38,540 nucleotides of DNA from Phycisphaerales bacterium. GTDB lineage: Bacteria; Planctomycetota; Phycisphaerae; Phycisphaerales; UBA1924. The stretch lies in the NCBI GenBank assembly GCA_029260435.1, contig JAJDDG010000164.1:1-38540 (forward strand), in the 5' to 3' direction. The number at the start of each line of letters is the position of its first letter. The stretch's first letter is position 1. The position numbers and the translations under genes are program-made. This document shows, in pieces, positions 16,729-25,280 of this stretch. A model generated the notes under the pieces. That model was not told the DNA's origin and searched no databases. It worked only from the letters and a program-made list of their open reading frames with translations.

Positions 16729-19464
16729 ATGCTCAGCAGAGTAAACCGGGCGGGTGTTGTTCTCCATGGTCTTTTGGGCGGGGTGATTTGCGCGGGTGGG
16801 GTGCTGTGCGGCGCGACGGAAGCGCGCGCAGAGGGCGAGGGCGCATGGATTCAGTATTTCGAGTTGTCGTGGGAGAACATGGAGCGCCGGACGGCGGACC
16901 TGTTCATTGCGGGGTACGACGGGATCTGGTTGCCGCCGCCCTGGAAGGCGAGTTCGCTCGCGGCGGTGGGGTACGACTGCTTCGATCGGTTTGATCTCGG
17001 GTCGCCTACTGCGCAGACGGCGTATGGGACGGAGGCGGCGTTCAAGGCGGTTGTGAACGAGCTGCACAAGGCGGATGTGCTTGTGTACATCGACACGATC
17101 ATGAATCACAACTCGGGGCGCACGAGTGATCCCGGGTTTATGGCGGCGGGTGGGTGGCCCGGGCTTTGGGAGCAGAATGCTGCGCCGGGCGTGTGGGGCG
17201 ACTACCACGACGGGACATCGCAATCGCATGATCCGGGCGGGGCGAATTACAACCTGTTCGAGGGCGATCTGGTGGGGCTGATCGACATTGCACAGGAGAC
17301 AGACAACCAGTTCTATCGGCACCCGGTTGATCCGCTTGAGCCGCTGAACATCCCGCTCGAGCTTGCGGATCCTGCGAATACGCGGTTCTACCCGGATCAA
17401 TCGCTGTCACCGAAGATCTTTACGAATCCGGCGACCGGGACGCAGTGGACGGTGTACCCGTTCAACACGGTGGATCCGTTGCAGGGTGATCCGGAGCTCG
17501 AGAACGCGACGGCGCTGTTGATGCGTTCGAGCCAGTGGATGTTAGACGAGTTTGAGGTGGATGGTTTCAGGCTCGACGCGGCGAAGCACATCCCGAGCTG
17601 GTTCTGGGACAACTTCTGGGACGTGGCGGTGCATGATCGTCGTGTGAAGCCTGACGGGACGACGGAGAACGCGTTCAGCTTTGTGGAGAGCGTGGAGAGC
17701 AATTTCTTCACGTACAACGGGTATGTGCGCAAGGATTCGTTCGCGAACCGCGATGCGCTGGATCTGAACGGTGGTGGTGCGGCGCGGGGAATCGTGGACG
17801 CGCGGGGGTTTGGGTCATGGCTCAATATTCTCCAGTCGCACATCGACAACGAGGACGACGGGTTTAATAACGGCAGTCTTGGTGTGAATCACTTGTACAG
17901 CCACGACAATGGCTCGGCGGGTGATGGTGGTTCGGCACCGCCGCTGCCCGCGGATGACAAGGTGGGGCTGCATGCCTGGGCGTATTTGATGATGCGTCCG
18001 GGTCCGGCGGTTGTGTATCACAACGCCCGTGAGATGCACGCGCGGTTTGGTGCGTTCGGGCGGTTTTGGCCGCGCGAGGGGAATCCGACGGCGCTGGGTC
18101 TTGCGAAGGACCAGACAAATCTGGACTCGTTCATCACGGATCTTGTGAAGCTGCGGAACCGGTATGGGCGGGGTGAGTTCGATGTGCTGAGCTTTGCGTT
18201 TGATGATGTGCTGATGTTCCAGCGGAGGACGCCTCTGGGCGGGGCTGTGTATGTGGCGAACTGCATGGTTGGGGCGAATGATCGGTACGACGACGGTTGG
18301 GATCAGCGGACGGTGACGACGAGTTTCCCGCAGGGGATGCGGCTGCATGAGATGACGGGGAACGCGGCGGATCCTGTGGTGGATCCGTTCGGCGATATCT
18401 CGGAGGTGCTGACGGTTGGTTCGGGTGGGGTGGTGACGGTGCGGATCCCGCGGAACACGGCGAATGGGGTTGAGCACCATCAAGGGTATGTGGTGTACGG
18501 GCCGGCGACGCCGAGCGGGACGCTGACGATCAACGGCGCGGGCGCACCGCTCGGTCCCGACGCGGGGACGGTGGTGCCTTATCAGCGCCGTCTGACGGAT
18601 GTGCAGGTGGTGCAGGGTCCGACAACAACGATCAATCTGCAGACTGTGCAGACGGATGGGCTCGACCCGAATACGGATGATTACGCGATCTTCCGCGTTG
18701 ACGAGGGGCACTACTCTGTTGACCTTGGCGGGAGCAACCTGACGGCGGGCGAGTTTGCGGGGTACGAAGAGTTTGCGACGGTGAATCAGCCGTTGTTCTC
18801 GACAGCGGTCGGGAATTATCAGCAGACATTCAACACAGATTTGCTCGGCGAGGGGTACCACTACGTCAGCGTGATTGCGTTTCGGCATCGCGATGGTGTT
18901 GTGGGTGAGACTGGCGGCGACGCGGTGCATAACGAATGGCGGAAGGTGATCTATATCGACCGCCAGGATCCTGATGTGCAGGTTGTTGGCAGCACGTTTA
19001 ATTGTGAGACGGGCAATGGCTCGATCCGGATCGGGGAGATCGGGGCCCGGACGGTGACGAATGTGTGGTGCTTTATCGATCTGCCGAATGGGGATCCGAT
19101 CCCGCCTCTGACGCTTGGGGCGCAGGCGCTGAAGTTCGACCGGAGCGAATGGCTCTTCTCGTTTGCGGGTATGGGCGGCGGTCAGCACACGGTGACGATT
19201 GTTGCGCAGGAGCGTCCCAAGATCGGGGAGATTGTGAACGAGGTGATTGTCGTTGATAGTTTCGATCTGGACGCGAACCTGCTGCGTGGGGATGTGACAG
19301 GCGACTGGATCGTTGATGAGGACGATCTGTACGAGATCCATGATGTCGTGTCGTTCACCTGCGAGGCGGACGTGGACGCGGATCTGGATTTCGACTCTGA
19401 TGACCCCGTGGCGCTGGAAGACTTGCTTCGCACAAATGAGGTGACGGACACGACGGCGCCGTGA
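16729..19464 (+). CDS. Secreted GH13 alpha-amylase-like glycoside hydrolase with dockerin-like C-terminus
   Basis: 911 residues. GAGGAG lies 5 bases before the ATG, and a signal peptide covers ~1-35 (VLHGLLGGVICAGGVLCGAT). The GH13 (beta/alpha)8 barrel runs ~40-480. Conserved region I is IDTIMNHNSG (122-130) and region II GFRLDAAKH, with nucleophile Asp283. Region III is FSFVESVES, with the proposed acid/base Glu320, and region IV NHLYSHDNGS, with His392-Asp393. The order and spacing fit an alpha-glucan hydrolase; the exact bond cleaved cannot be fixed. Residues ~590-840 are beta-rich and may hold carbohydrate-binding or Ig-like modules. The last ~55 residues (RGDVTGDWIVDEDDLYEIHD) are dockerin-like with calcium-binding aspartates. 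A LacI-type operator upstream suggests control by the regulator encoded at 31146-32183. Confidence 0.9.
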   Translation: MLSRVNRAGVVLHGLLGGVICAGGVLCGATEARAEGEGAWIQYFELSWENMERRTADLFIAGYDGIWLPPPWKASSLAAVGYDCFDRFDLGSPTAQTAYGTEAAFKAVVNELHKADVLVYIDTIMNHNSGRTSDPGFMAAGGWPGLWEQNAAPGVWGDYHDGTSQSHDPGGANYNLFEGDLVGLIDIAQETDNQFYRHPVDPLEPLNIPLELADPANTRFYPDQSLSPKIFTNPATGTQWTVYPFNTVDPLQGDPELENATALLMRSSQWMLDEFEVDGFRLDAAKHIPSWFWDNFWDVAVHDRRVKPDGTTENAFSFVESVESNFFTYNGYVRKDSFANRDALDLNGGGAARGIVDARGFGSWLNILQSHIDNEDDGFNNGSLGVNHLYSHDNGSAGDGGSAPPLPADDKVGLHAWAYLMMRPGPAVVYHNAREMHARFGAFGRFWPREGNPTALGLAKDQTNLDSFITDLVKLRNRYGRGEFDVLSFAFDDVLMFQRRTPLGGAVYVANCMVGANDRYDDGWDQRTVTTSFPQGMRLHEMTGNAADPVVDPFGDISEVLTVGSGGVVTVRIPRNTANGVEHHQGYVVYGPATPSGTLTINGAGAPLGPDAGTVVPYQRRLTDVQVVQGPTTTINLQTVQTDGLDPNTDDYAIFRVDEGHYSVDLGGSNLTAGEFAGYEEFATVNQPLFSTAVGNYQQTFNTDLLGEGYHYVSVIAFRHRDGVVGETGGDAVHNEWRKVIYIDRQDPDVQVVGSTFNCETGNGSIRIGEIGARTVTNVWCFIDLPNGDPIPPLTLGAQALKFDRSEWLFSFAGMGGGQHTVTIVAQERPKIGEIVNEVIVVDSFDLDANLLRGDVTGDWIVDEDDLYEIHDVVSFTCEADVDADLDFDSDDPVALEDLLRTNEVTDTTAP

Positions 19465-19473
19465 TCGGTTGGA

Positions 19474-20605
19474 TCAGGCTTTGGCTTCCGCTTCGGCCTG
19501 TACCTTGCGCCTGCGCTTGAGTTCTGCGTCGATGAATGGGTCGAGGTCGCCATCGAGTACTTTGTTGTAGTTGGACTCTTCGTACCCGGTGCGGTGGTCC
19601 TTGACGCGGTTGTCGTAGAACACATATGAGCGGATCTGTGTGCCCCAGCCGCGGTCTACCGCGCCGCCTGTTGCTGCGGTGAGTTCTGCGGCGCGGCGTT
19701 CTTCCTCGATCTCTTCGAGCTTTGCCTGGAGGATGGTCATCGCCTGTCGGCGGTTTTGCATCTGTTCGCGGTGTGTTGATGCAACGACCATGATGCCGGT
19801 GGGTTTGTGGACGATGCGGACCGCGGACGCGACCTTGTTGACGTTTTGCCCTCCCGGCCCGGAAGAGCGGGCGAACGATGTGATCTCGAGTTCTTTTTCG
19901 TCGATCTCGACGGTGGATTCCTCGAACTCGGGGGTGATATCAACGGTTGCGAAGGAGGTCTGGCGTTTGCCCTGAGAGTTGTAGGGCGAGACGCGGGCGA
20001 GTCGGTGCGCTCCGCGTTCGCACTTGAGGTACCCGAAGGCGAAGGAGCCTTTGACGTGGAATGTGACTGAGTCGAGCCCGTCTTCCATGCCGTGTGATTT
20101 TTCGAGTTCCTCGATTTTCCACTCTTTGTGGTGCTTGTCGAAGAACAGGAGGAACATGCGGTAGAGGATGCGGCACCAGTCGTTTGCTTCGGTGCCGCCG
20201 TCGCCGGCGGAGATGGTGAGGAAGCAGTTGCGGTGGTCGTGTTTGCCGGAGAGGAGGGAGAGGAGTTCGACCTTCTCCATGCGGGAATCGATATTGAAGA
20301 GGGATGCGTCTGCCTCGGCGAGGAGGTCTTTGTCGTCGGACTCTCTGGAGAGTTCGTAGGCGACGGAGGCGTCCTCAAAGTCGGCGATGACCTTCTTCAG
20401 AGCTTCGGTCTGTGCCTTGATGACTTTGAATTCGGTGACGGTCTTCTGGGCGGATTCCTGAGAATTCCAGAAGTCGGCGGCCTGCATGCACTGGTCGAGT
20501 TCTACGAGTTTGGCGAGTTTGGCGTCGTAGTTAAAGGGAGTCACGGATTGTCAAGATCCGCGCCTCGAGGTCGTCTATGACGGATTGGTGGGCCTCATAA
20601 TGCAT
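19474..20605 (-). CDS. prfB: Peptide chain release factor 2, requires +1 frameshift
   Basis: RF2 releases the finished protein at UGA and UAA codons. The coding sequence is in two frames: ATG at 20605 through CTT (20536-20534), then, skipping base 20533, AAC (20532-20530) onward to the stop at 19474. The joined product has 376 residues. The first 24 (ending RILTIRDSL) match the N-terminal helix of RF2, and the second part continues NYDAKLAKLVELD, parallel to the RGYL-D-YDAK junction of the E. coli protein. In this numbering the peptidyl-transferase motif GGQ is at 251-253 and the codon-reading tripeptide is SPY at 206-208, where E. coli has GGQ at 250-252 and SPF at 205-207. The usual tripeptide is SPF, so Tyr is unusual. 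No Shine-Dalgarno is seen before the ATG. A GTG at 20544 could start a shorter product. Confidence 0.9.
20530..20536 (-). promoter_or_regulatory. Programmed +1 frameshift site CTT-TAA-C in prfB
   Basis: The zero frame reads TCC CTT TAA and stops; slipping one base forward gives TTT AAC TAC GAC and continues RF2. The classical site is CUU UGA C, whose shifted codon GAC gives Asp. Here the stop is UAA, and the shifted codon is accordingly AAC, giving Asn at the same place. No purine-rich internal Shine-Dalgarno is visible in the ~15 bases upstream (ATCCGTGACTCC). Confidence 0.8.
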
Positions 20606-20709
20606 GGGGCGAGAGTGTAGCGGGGGGGAAGAAAAAAGTCGCTCGCGGCGCGAAATTGGTGTTGGTGCGTCGTATGGGATGTTGAGGGGTACGAATCAAG
20701 GAGCGAACG

Positions 20710-21939
20710 ATGAAACGGATGATCTTACTGGTAGCGGTGGTTGGGATGGTTTGCGGCGGGGCGTGGGCTGAGGTGGATTGGGTGAAGGCGTCGGAGAAGG
20801 TAGGGGAACATGATGATCGGTTCTGGGATATCGAGTTCCAGGGCGGTTCGCTGATCGATTACTACTCAGGCCTCCAGGGCGCGATCGAAGGTGTGAACGT
20901 AATACATAGCGAGGACGCGGCGACGGTTCTAATGCCTGCGGTGACCTTGAACGGCGTTTACGCTCGGACGCTGATTCAGCTCCCACCTAGGTTGTTACGC
21001 GGTATCAGTGTCCAACAAGGGGGCGCAGGTCTGACGAGGCGGAATGAACAGGGTGAGCATGAGCGCTACGGTGACGACCCGTTCTGGTTGATCAATGTTG
21101 ATCCTTCTGAGGTTACCAGTTGGATGCCGAGTCAGCCCGATTCTACGCAAGGTCACGGATATAACATCAGCTTTCCGGGAGGGAGTGTTGCGGAGTACGT
21201 CGCGACGGTGCGGGAAGCTGCGGGTGGGAAGATGAATGTTGTGATGATGCCGGGTGTTGAGGGAGTGATGGTGCCGGAAATTTCGCTGCGTGGTGTTCGT
21301 GCGGATGACGCGATGGGTGTGCTGAGCGAACTGCGAAGGCCGGACGGCGAGTCGTGGGCGTATGTCAAGCGGGTGGGCCAGGTGTATGTGCTGCGCCCGG
21401 GGAGCGATGCTGGGCGAGAGATTACGCGGGAGGTCTGGAACCTGAGTTACCTGCTTTCAACTGGGATTGGCGAGGAAGGGATTCTGCGGGCGGTGGAGAT
21501 GGGGCTGGGCTCGGTGGGGGACGGCGCGGAGGTGCTGTACCACGAGGACACAGGGTTGCTGCTGGTAGTGGGGACGCACGGGCATGTGATCGTTGTAGGC
21601 GAGATCCTCGAAAAGATGCGTGAGACTGCGGAGGTGCGGGAGCACGAGCGGCGCATGGAGGAGGAGCGCGTGCGTCAGCGCGAAGAATTGGAACTCGATA
21701 TTCAGCGGATGCAAGCGGAGATCGAGTTGCATCAGCAGCAGATCCATTTGCAGCATGAGGAGGTGGCGGAGCTGGAGAAGCTGGCGGCGGAGGAGATGGT
21801 CAGCGGACAGGACGTGCGCCGTTCTCGCATGGAGCTGCAGCATTTCGAGGCGGAGCTGCAGATCAAGGTGCGAGAGATGCAGATTCTGGAGCGCCGGCAG
21901 AAGGCGGCGGATGAGGGGGGCAAGGAGATGGGGGCGTGA
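20710..21939 (+). CDS. Secreted protein with two STN/secretin-like domains and a C-terminal coiled coil
   Basis: 409 residues, unknown function. AAGGAG lies 6 bases before the ATG. A signal peptide is clear (MKRMILLVAVVGMVCGGAWA). Two segments have the same layout: DIEFQGGSLIDYYSGLQGAI (from ~38) and NISFPGGSVAEYVATVREAA (from ~157). Each is followed by a V-x-x-P-x-I/V-x-L-x-G-V strand and a helix. This beta-alpha-beta pattern is that of STN or secretin N-terminal domains. A VWNLSYLL segment and a VVGTHGHVIVVGEIL stretch (~285-310) resemble the end of a secretin N1-type domain. Residues ~310-400 are a long charged coiled coil (EEERVRQREELELDIQRMQA). There is no transmembrane barrel or pore domain. 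The sigma factor gene begins 20 bases later, so it probably shares that transcript. Confidence 0.75.
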   Translation: MKRMILLVAVVGMVCGGAWAEVDWVKASEKVGEHDDRFWDIEFQGGSLIDYYSGLQGAIEGVNVIHSEDAATVLMPAVTLNGVYARTLIQLPPRLLRGISVQQGGAGLTRRNEQGEHERYGDDPFWLINVDPSEVTSWMPSQPDSTQGHGYNISFPGGSVAEYVATVREAAGGKMNVVMMPGVEGVMVPEISLRGVRADDAMGVLSELRRPDGESWAYVKRVGQVYVLRPGSDAGREITREVWNLSYLLSTGIGEEGILRAVEMGLGSVGDGAEVLYHEDTGLLLVVGTHGHVIVVGEILEKMRETAEVREHERRMEEERVRQREELELDIQRMQAEIELHQQQIHLQHEEVAELEKLAAEEMVSGQDVRRSRMELQHFEAELQIKVREMQILERRQKAADEGGKEMGA

Positions 21940-21959
21940 GTCGGTGGTAGCGTGATGGC

Positions 21960-22595
21960 ATGGCGCAGCGTGACAGGCAGCCTGATGCAGGTGGGCGCGC
22001 TGGCTCGGATGAGCCGGCGCGGTCGCGCGCGGGTCGCTATCAGGACATGGGTGACGATTGGGCGGTGCGGGTGAGCGCGGGCGTTGCCAAGGGGGACCGG
22101 GCGGCGCTCGGGGAGCTATATGAGGCATGGTTCGACAAGGCGTACAGCACGGCGAGGCGGGCGACGGGTGGGCGCGGGGAATCGTTGTGCATGGACGTGG
22201 TGCAGGAGGCGTTCGTCCGGGTGATCCGCTCGATGCGCGCGGTCAGGAGCGAGGCGCAGCTGGCGGCGTGGATGAAGCGGGTGGTGACGAGCGCGGCGTA
22301 CGACATGCTACGCAAGGAGATGCGGCTTGCGAGAAGGGAGCGCGAGGGTGCGCGTGGCGAGATGGAGGGCGGGGAAGCCGAAACAGTGAGTGGGGAGCAG
22401 GTCGAGTGGTTGCGCGAGGAACTGGCGCGGCTCGGTGTGGAGGAGCGGGAGATTTTGGAGCTGCGGCATCGGTTCGGGATGACGCTGCGCGAGGTGGGCG
22501 AGAGGCTCGGGCTCGGCGCGGGGGCGGTGGATCGGCGGGTGACGCGGGTGGTCGAGGCGATGCGCGAGCGCGGGGGGGAGGTGTTCGATGAATGA
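21960..22595 (+). CDS. ECF-type RNA polymerase sigma factor
   Basis: 211 residues. Region 2 spans ~35-125: ALGELYEAWFDKAYSTARRA is followed by MDVVQEAFVRVIRSM, the DxxQEAF motif that binds core polymerase, and by AAWMKRVVTSAAYDMLRKEM. Region 4 is at ~150-205: LGVEEREILELRHRFGMTLREVGERLGLGAG carries the helix-turn-helix that reads the -35 element. It lacks regions 1 and 3, as ECF factors do. The ~29-residue polar leader may be untranslated if Met30 is the true start; no strong ribosome site distinguishes them. Its last 8 bases overlap the next gene, which encodes a one-helix membrane protein and is the likely anti-sigma factor. Confidence 0.88.
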   Translation: MAQRDRQPDAGGRAGSDEPARSRAGRYQDMGDDWAVRVSAGVAKGDRAALGELYEAWFDKAYSTARRATGGRGESLCMDVVQEAFVRVIRSMRAVRSEAQLAAWMKRVVTSAAYDMLRKEMRLARREREGARGEMEGGEAETVSGEQVEWLREELARLGVEEREILELRHRFGMTLREVGERLGLGAGAVDRRVTRVVEAMRERGGEVFDE

Positions 22596-23106
22596 GCATG
22601 ATGAACAACAGATCGAGCTGAGCGAAGCTGGGCGGGCGCGGCGCGGTGCGATGTTGGGCGAGCTTGGTGGTGAGATGGATCGGGTGCGGGTCGGGCGGGT
22701 GCGCAGGAAACGGGCGGTGGTTGGGGTGTGCGTTGTCGGTGTTGCGGCGGTTGGTGTGTGGATTGGGGTGCGCGGGAATCCGCCCGCGCAGCAGATTGTG
22801 GGGTTGGCTCAGCCGGTTGAGCGGCCTGTGGTGGAAGATGCGCCCGAGGTTGTGGCATCGATGGTTGAGCGGATCGCGGGTTTGCCGACGCTTGAAGTGG
22901 TTCGGGAGTTTTCGGGGGTGGTGCGGGTTGTTCGGGCGGGGGACGCGGCGGGGATCGAGCGCGTTGGCGATTCGATGCTGCTTGCGGAGTTGAATCGGAT
23001 GGGTCGCCCCACGGGGATGATCCGGCGCGGTGGTGCGGTGTATCTCACGGCGAGTGTGGCGCGGGAGCCTGGCGAGCAGACAGAGGATGACGGGCCGGAT
23101 GCCTAA
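22588..23106 (+). CDS. Putative single-helix membrane anti-sigma factor
   Basis: 172 residues. A short cytoplasmic part (~1-42, with RRKR just before the membrane) leads into one hydrophobic helix (AVVGVCVVGVAAVGVWIGV, ~43-61) and an extracytoplasmic part of ~110 residues. The start overlaps the sigma gene by 8 bases, a sign of coupled translation. Overlap, size and topology suggest an anti-sigma factor. No zinc-binding HxxxCxxC motif is present and no family is recognised by sequence. Its stop codon overlaps the stop of the convergent permease gene. Confidence 0.65.
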   Translation: MNEHDEQQIELSEAGRARRGAMLGELGGEMDRVRVGRVRRKRAVVGVCVVGVAAVGVWIGVRGNPPAQQIVGLAQPVERPVVEDAPEVVASMVERIAGLPTLEVVREFSGVVRVVRAGDAAGIERVGDSMLLAELNRMGRPTGMIRRGGAVYLTASVAREPGEQTEDDGPDA

Positions 23107-24338
23107 CGGCGAGTGCGTTTGGGGTCGAAGGCTTCGCGGAGTCCTTCGCCGACGAAGTTGAGCGAGAGCAAGGTCGTCGCGAGCAGGAGGCAGGGGAAGA
23201 GGATCAGCCACCACCGGATGCGCACGGGGTTGAGTTCGGAGAGGCCGTCCGCGGCGAGGTTGCCCCAACTCGGGAGCGGGGGCTGGACGCCGATGCCGAG
23301 GAAGGAGAGGAATGATTCCTGGAGGATCGCCTGCGGGACGGTGAGGGTGGCGTAGACGATGATGGGGCCGAGCAGGTTTGGCAGGAGGTGGCGGAGGAAT
23401 TTGCGGTGTACGGGTACACCGATGGCTCGGGCGGCTTCCATAAATTGCTGGTTTTTAAGGGAAAGCACCTGCCCTCGGATGACGCGGGCCATGGTGAGCC
23501 AGGAGACGCCGCCGATCGCGGTGAGCAGGATGATGACCTCGTAGAGCTTGCGTTTGCCCTCGGAGAGTTCGCGGGGCGGGTGCGCTGCGCGCGCTTCGGC
23601 TTGGATTGACGCGAGCGCGTCGGAGGGTTCCGCGACGAACTGTTTGATGGCGCGTGTTGTTGGAGAGCCCGCTGGTTCGAGGTATGCGGCTACCTGTTGG
23701 GTGATATATGCGTCGCGAGCTGGGCGTTGGGAGACATAATCATCGAGCCAGGCGTCGCCCGCGACGGCGAGGAGGACGACGAGCAGGATGTACGGCAATC
23801 CGTAGAGAATGTCCACGATGCGCATCATGATTGCATCGGTGCGGCCGCCGGCGTACCCGGCGATGGAGCCGTAGAGCGTGCCGATTGTGACGGAGATGAG
23901 TGCGGCGGCGATGCCGATGGCGATGGAGACGCCGCCCCCGGCGAGGCACCGGATGAAGAGGGAGCGTCCGAGCATGTCGGTGCCGAGGAAGGGGTGGGGG
24001 AGATGCGCCGAGAGGTCCGCGCCAGCGGGCGAGGCTTCGGGGTTTGCTTTGATGAAGGATTTGGAGGCGGCGTCGATGCGGCGCACGCGTTCGTTGTCGG
24101 TGTGCGGCGCCCAGACGGGTGGGAGGAGGTACGCGGAGAGTTCGCCAGCTTTGTAGCGGGCGGGGGCGTTTGGTTCGCTTGTGGAGGGAGCGAGGGTGTA
24201 GGGGAGCGAGAGGAGGCAGGCGAGGACGAGGATGGAGAGGGTGATGAGCCCGATGACGCCGGTGTGTGAGTGCGTGAGGGGGTTGCCGCGCTGGCGCGGG
24301 GGCGCGGACATGGCAGGGATTCTGTGCTCACCCGGCAT
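23103..24338 (-). CDS. OppC/DppC-type ABC transporter permease with enlarged loops, orphan
   Basis: 411 residues against ~300 for typical OppC. The N-terminal helix (~27-48) is followed by a long external stretch of ~70 residues and then LGTDMLGRSLFIRCLAGG, the conserved segment at the start of the permease domain. The coupling EAA loop is at ~300-325 (EAARAIGVPVHRKFLRHLLP), where the ATPase binds. FLSFLGIGVQPPLPSWGNL near the C-terminus is also typical. About 65 extra residues (~200-265) sit between two core helices. The family imports peptides or nickel as OppB-OppC dimers with two ATPases. No oppA, oppB, oppD or oppF lies in this window. The gene starts 33 bases after the secreted helical protein of the sigma operon and may be its last cistron. 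The start could also be Met10 (24311); no clear ribosome site decides. Confidence 0.88.
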   Translation of the reverse strand: MPGEHRIPAMSAPPRQRGNPLTHSHTGVIGLITLSILVLACLLSLPYTLAPSTSEPNAPARYKAGELSAYLLPPVWAPHTDNERVRRIDAASKSFIKANPEASPAGADLSAHLPHPFLGTDMLGRSLFIRCLAGGGVSIAIGIAAALISVTIGTLYGSIAGYAGGRTDAIMMRIVDILYGLPYILLVVLLAVAGDAWLDDYVSQRPARDAYITQQVAAYLEPAGSPTTRAIKQFVAEPSDALASIQAEARAAHPPRELSEGKRKLYEVIILLTAIGGVSWLTMARVIRGQVLSLKNQQFMEAARAIGVPVHRKFLRHLLPNLLGPIIVYATLTVPQAILQESFLSFLGIGVQPPLPSWGNLAADGLSELNPVRIRWWLILFPCLLLATTLLSLNFVGEGLREAFDPKRTRR

Positions 24339-24371
24339 GGCGCGAGGATAGCGGGGTGCGGGTGGTGATGC

Positions 24372-25280
24372 TTAGTCTTCGCGTTGGTCGCGAGAGCGGC
24401 GGTGCTCACCGCTGCGTTGACCACGGCGTTCGTGGTGGTTTTGGATGCGCTGCATGACTTCATCGAGTCTGGCGTCGATTTCGGCGTCTGGATTCTTGGA
24501 GGCGGCCTGGATCTCGGCTCGGGCGTCTTCGAGCTTGTTCTGCATACGCCCGATCTGGAAGGATTTGATCGCGGCCTGAGCGCGGAGCTGCTGTTCGATG
24601 ATGGGGCGGAGTTTGGTGCGGAGGGCGTCGTCGAGAGCAGCACCGGAGTCGATGTGCTCGCGTGCGGTCCGGAGCATCTCGCGCTCGGATTTCATCAGCG
24701 TGGTTTTGAGAGCGAAGAGTTCGGGGTTTTCCTCGCGGTCTGCGCGGAGTTCGGCGAACTGTCTGCGGCGTTGGTCCATCGCTGCATGGAATCGCTCGGG
24801 GCGACGCTCGCGCATGCCCTCGAGTTCGCGTGCGCCGCGGGGGTCGATGTCGCGGAGCATGGAGAGCATTTCGTCGTGTGCGATTTCGTCGGAGAGATCC
24901 CTCTGGCGGGCGGGGGCACCGCGTTGGCGGTCGGCTTGCCCGGGGCGCTCGTTGTTGGGCTCCGGTCTGGCGCGGTCGCTATTACGGTCACGGGGGCGGA
25001 GCATGGAGAGGTCGGTGTTTGCGCGGATGTCTTCGATGGATTCGTCGGCGTCGAGGCGTGCCAGGACCTCTTCGAGCTGGGCGCGTTCGGTTTCGAGATC
25101 TTTGAGTTCATCGAGGCGGCGCTGGATCATGCGGCGGACGAACTGCTCGCGCTGATCGGGTTCGCGCGTGCGCTGGGACGACGCATTAGGGGTGTCGTTC
25201 GCGGGCTGCGCGGTGGTGGGCGGCGCAACGCAAAGGGTGGAGAGGAGGGCGAGAACGATGATCGGGTTTGTGGGGCGCAT
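24372..25280 (-). CDS. Secreted helical Spy/CpxP-like protein in sigma-factor operon
   Basis: 302 residues. The ATG at 25280 is chosen because GAGGAGG lies 6 bases before it and it opens a signal peptide (MRPTNPIIVLALLSTLCVAP, cut near PTTAQ). The mature protein is almost entirely helical and charged: QFVRRMIQRRLDELKDLETE, then REMLRTAREHIDSGAALDDA and IQAASKNPDAEIDARLDEVM, with an Arg/His-rich tail. The pattern resembles periplasmic stress proteins of the Spy/CpxP/CnrX kind, but no strict LTxxQ motif is seen, so this is by analogy. The gene overlaps the preceding anti-sigma gene by one base (TGATG), implying tight co-expression. It could sense envelope conditions for the anti-sigma factor or bind unfolded proteins; both are inference. 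Confidence 0.75.
   Translation of the reverse strand: MRPTNPIIVLALLSTLCVAPPTTAQPANDTPNASSQRTREPDQREQFVRRMIQRRLDELKDLETERAQLEEVLARLDADESIEDIRANTDLSMLRPRDRNSDRARPEPNNERPGQADRQRGAPARQRDLSDEIAHDEMLSMLRDIDPRGARELEGMRERRPERFHAAMDQRRRQFAELRADREENPELFALKTTLMKSEREMLRTAREHIDSGAALDDALRTKLRPIIEQQLRAQAAIKSFQIGRMQNKLEDARAEIQAASKNPDAEIDARLDEVMQRIQNHHERRGQRSGEHRRSRDQRED

Noticed and set aside
20542-20544. GTG as the true start of prfB, making a frameshift unnecessary
   Set aside because: No ribosome site precedes it, and the 24 zero-frame codons before it encode a sequence that matches the RF2 N-terminal helix up to the slip point. Including them also brings SPY and GGQ to within one residue of their E. coli positions.
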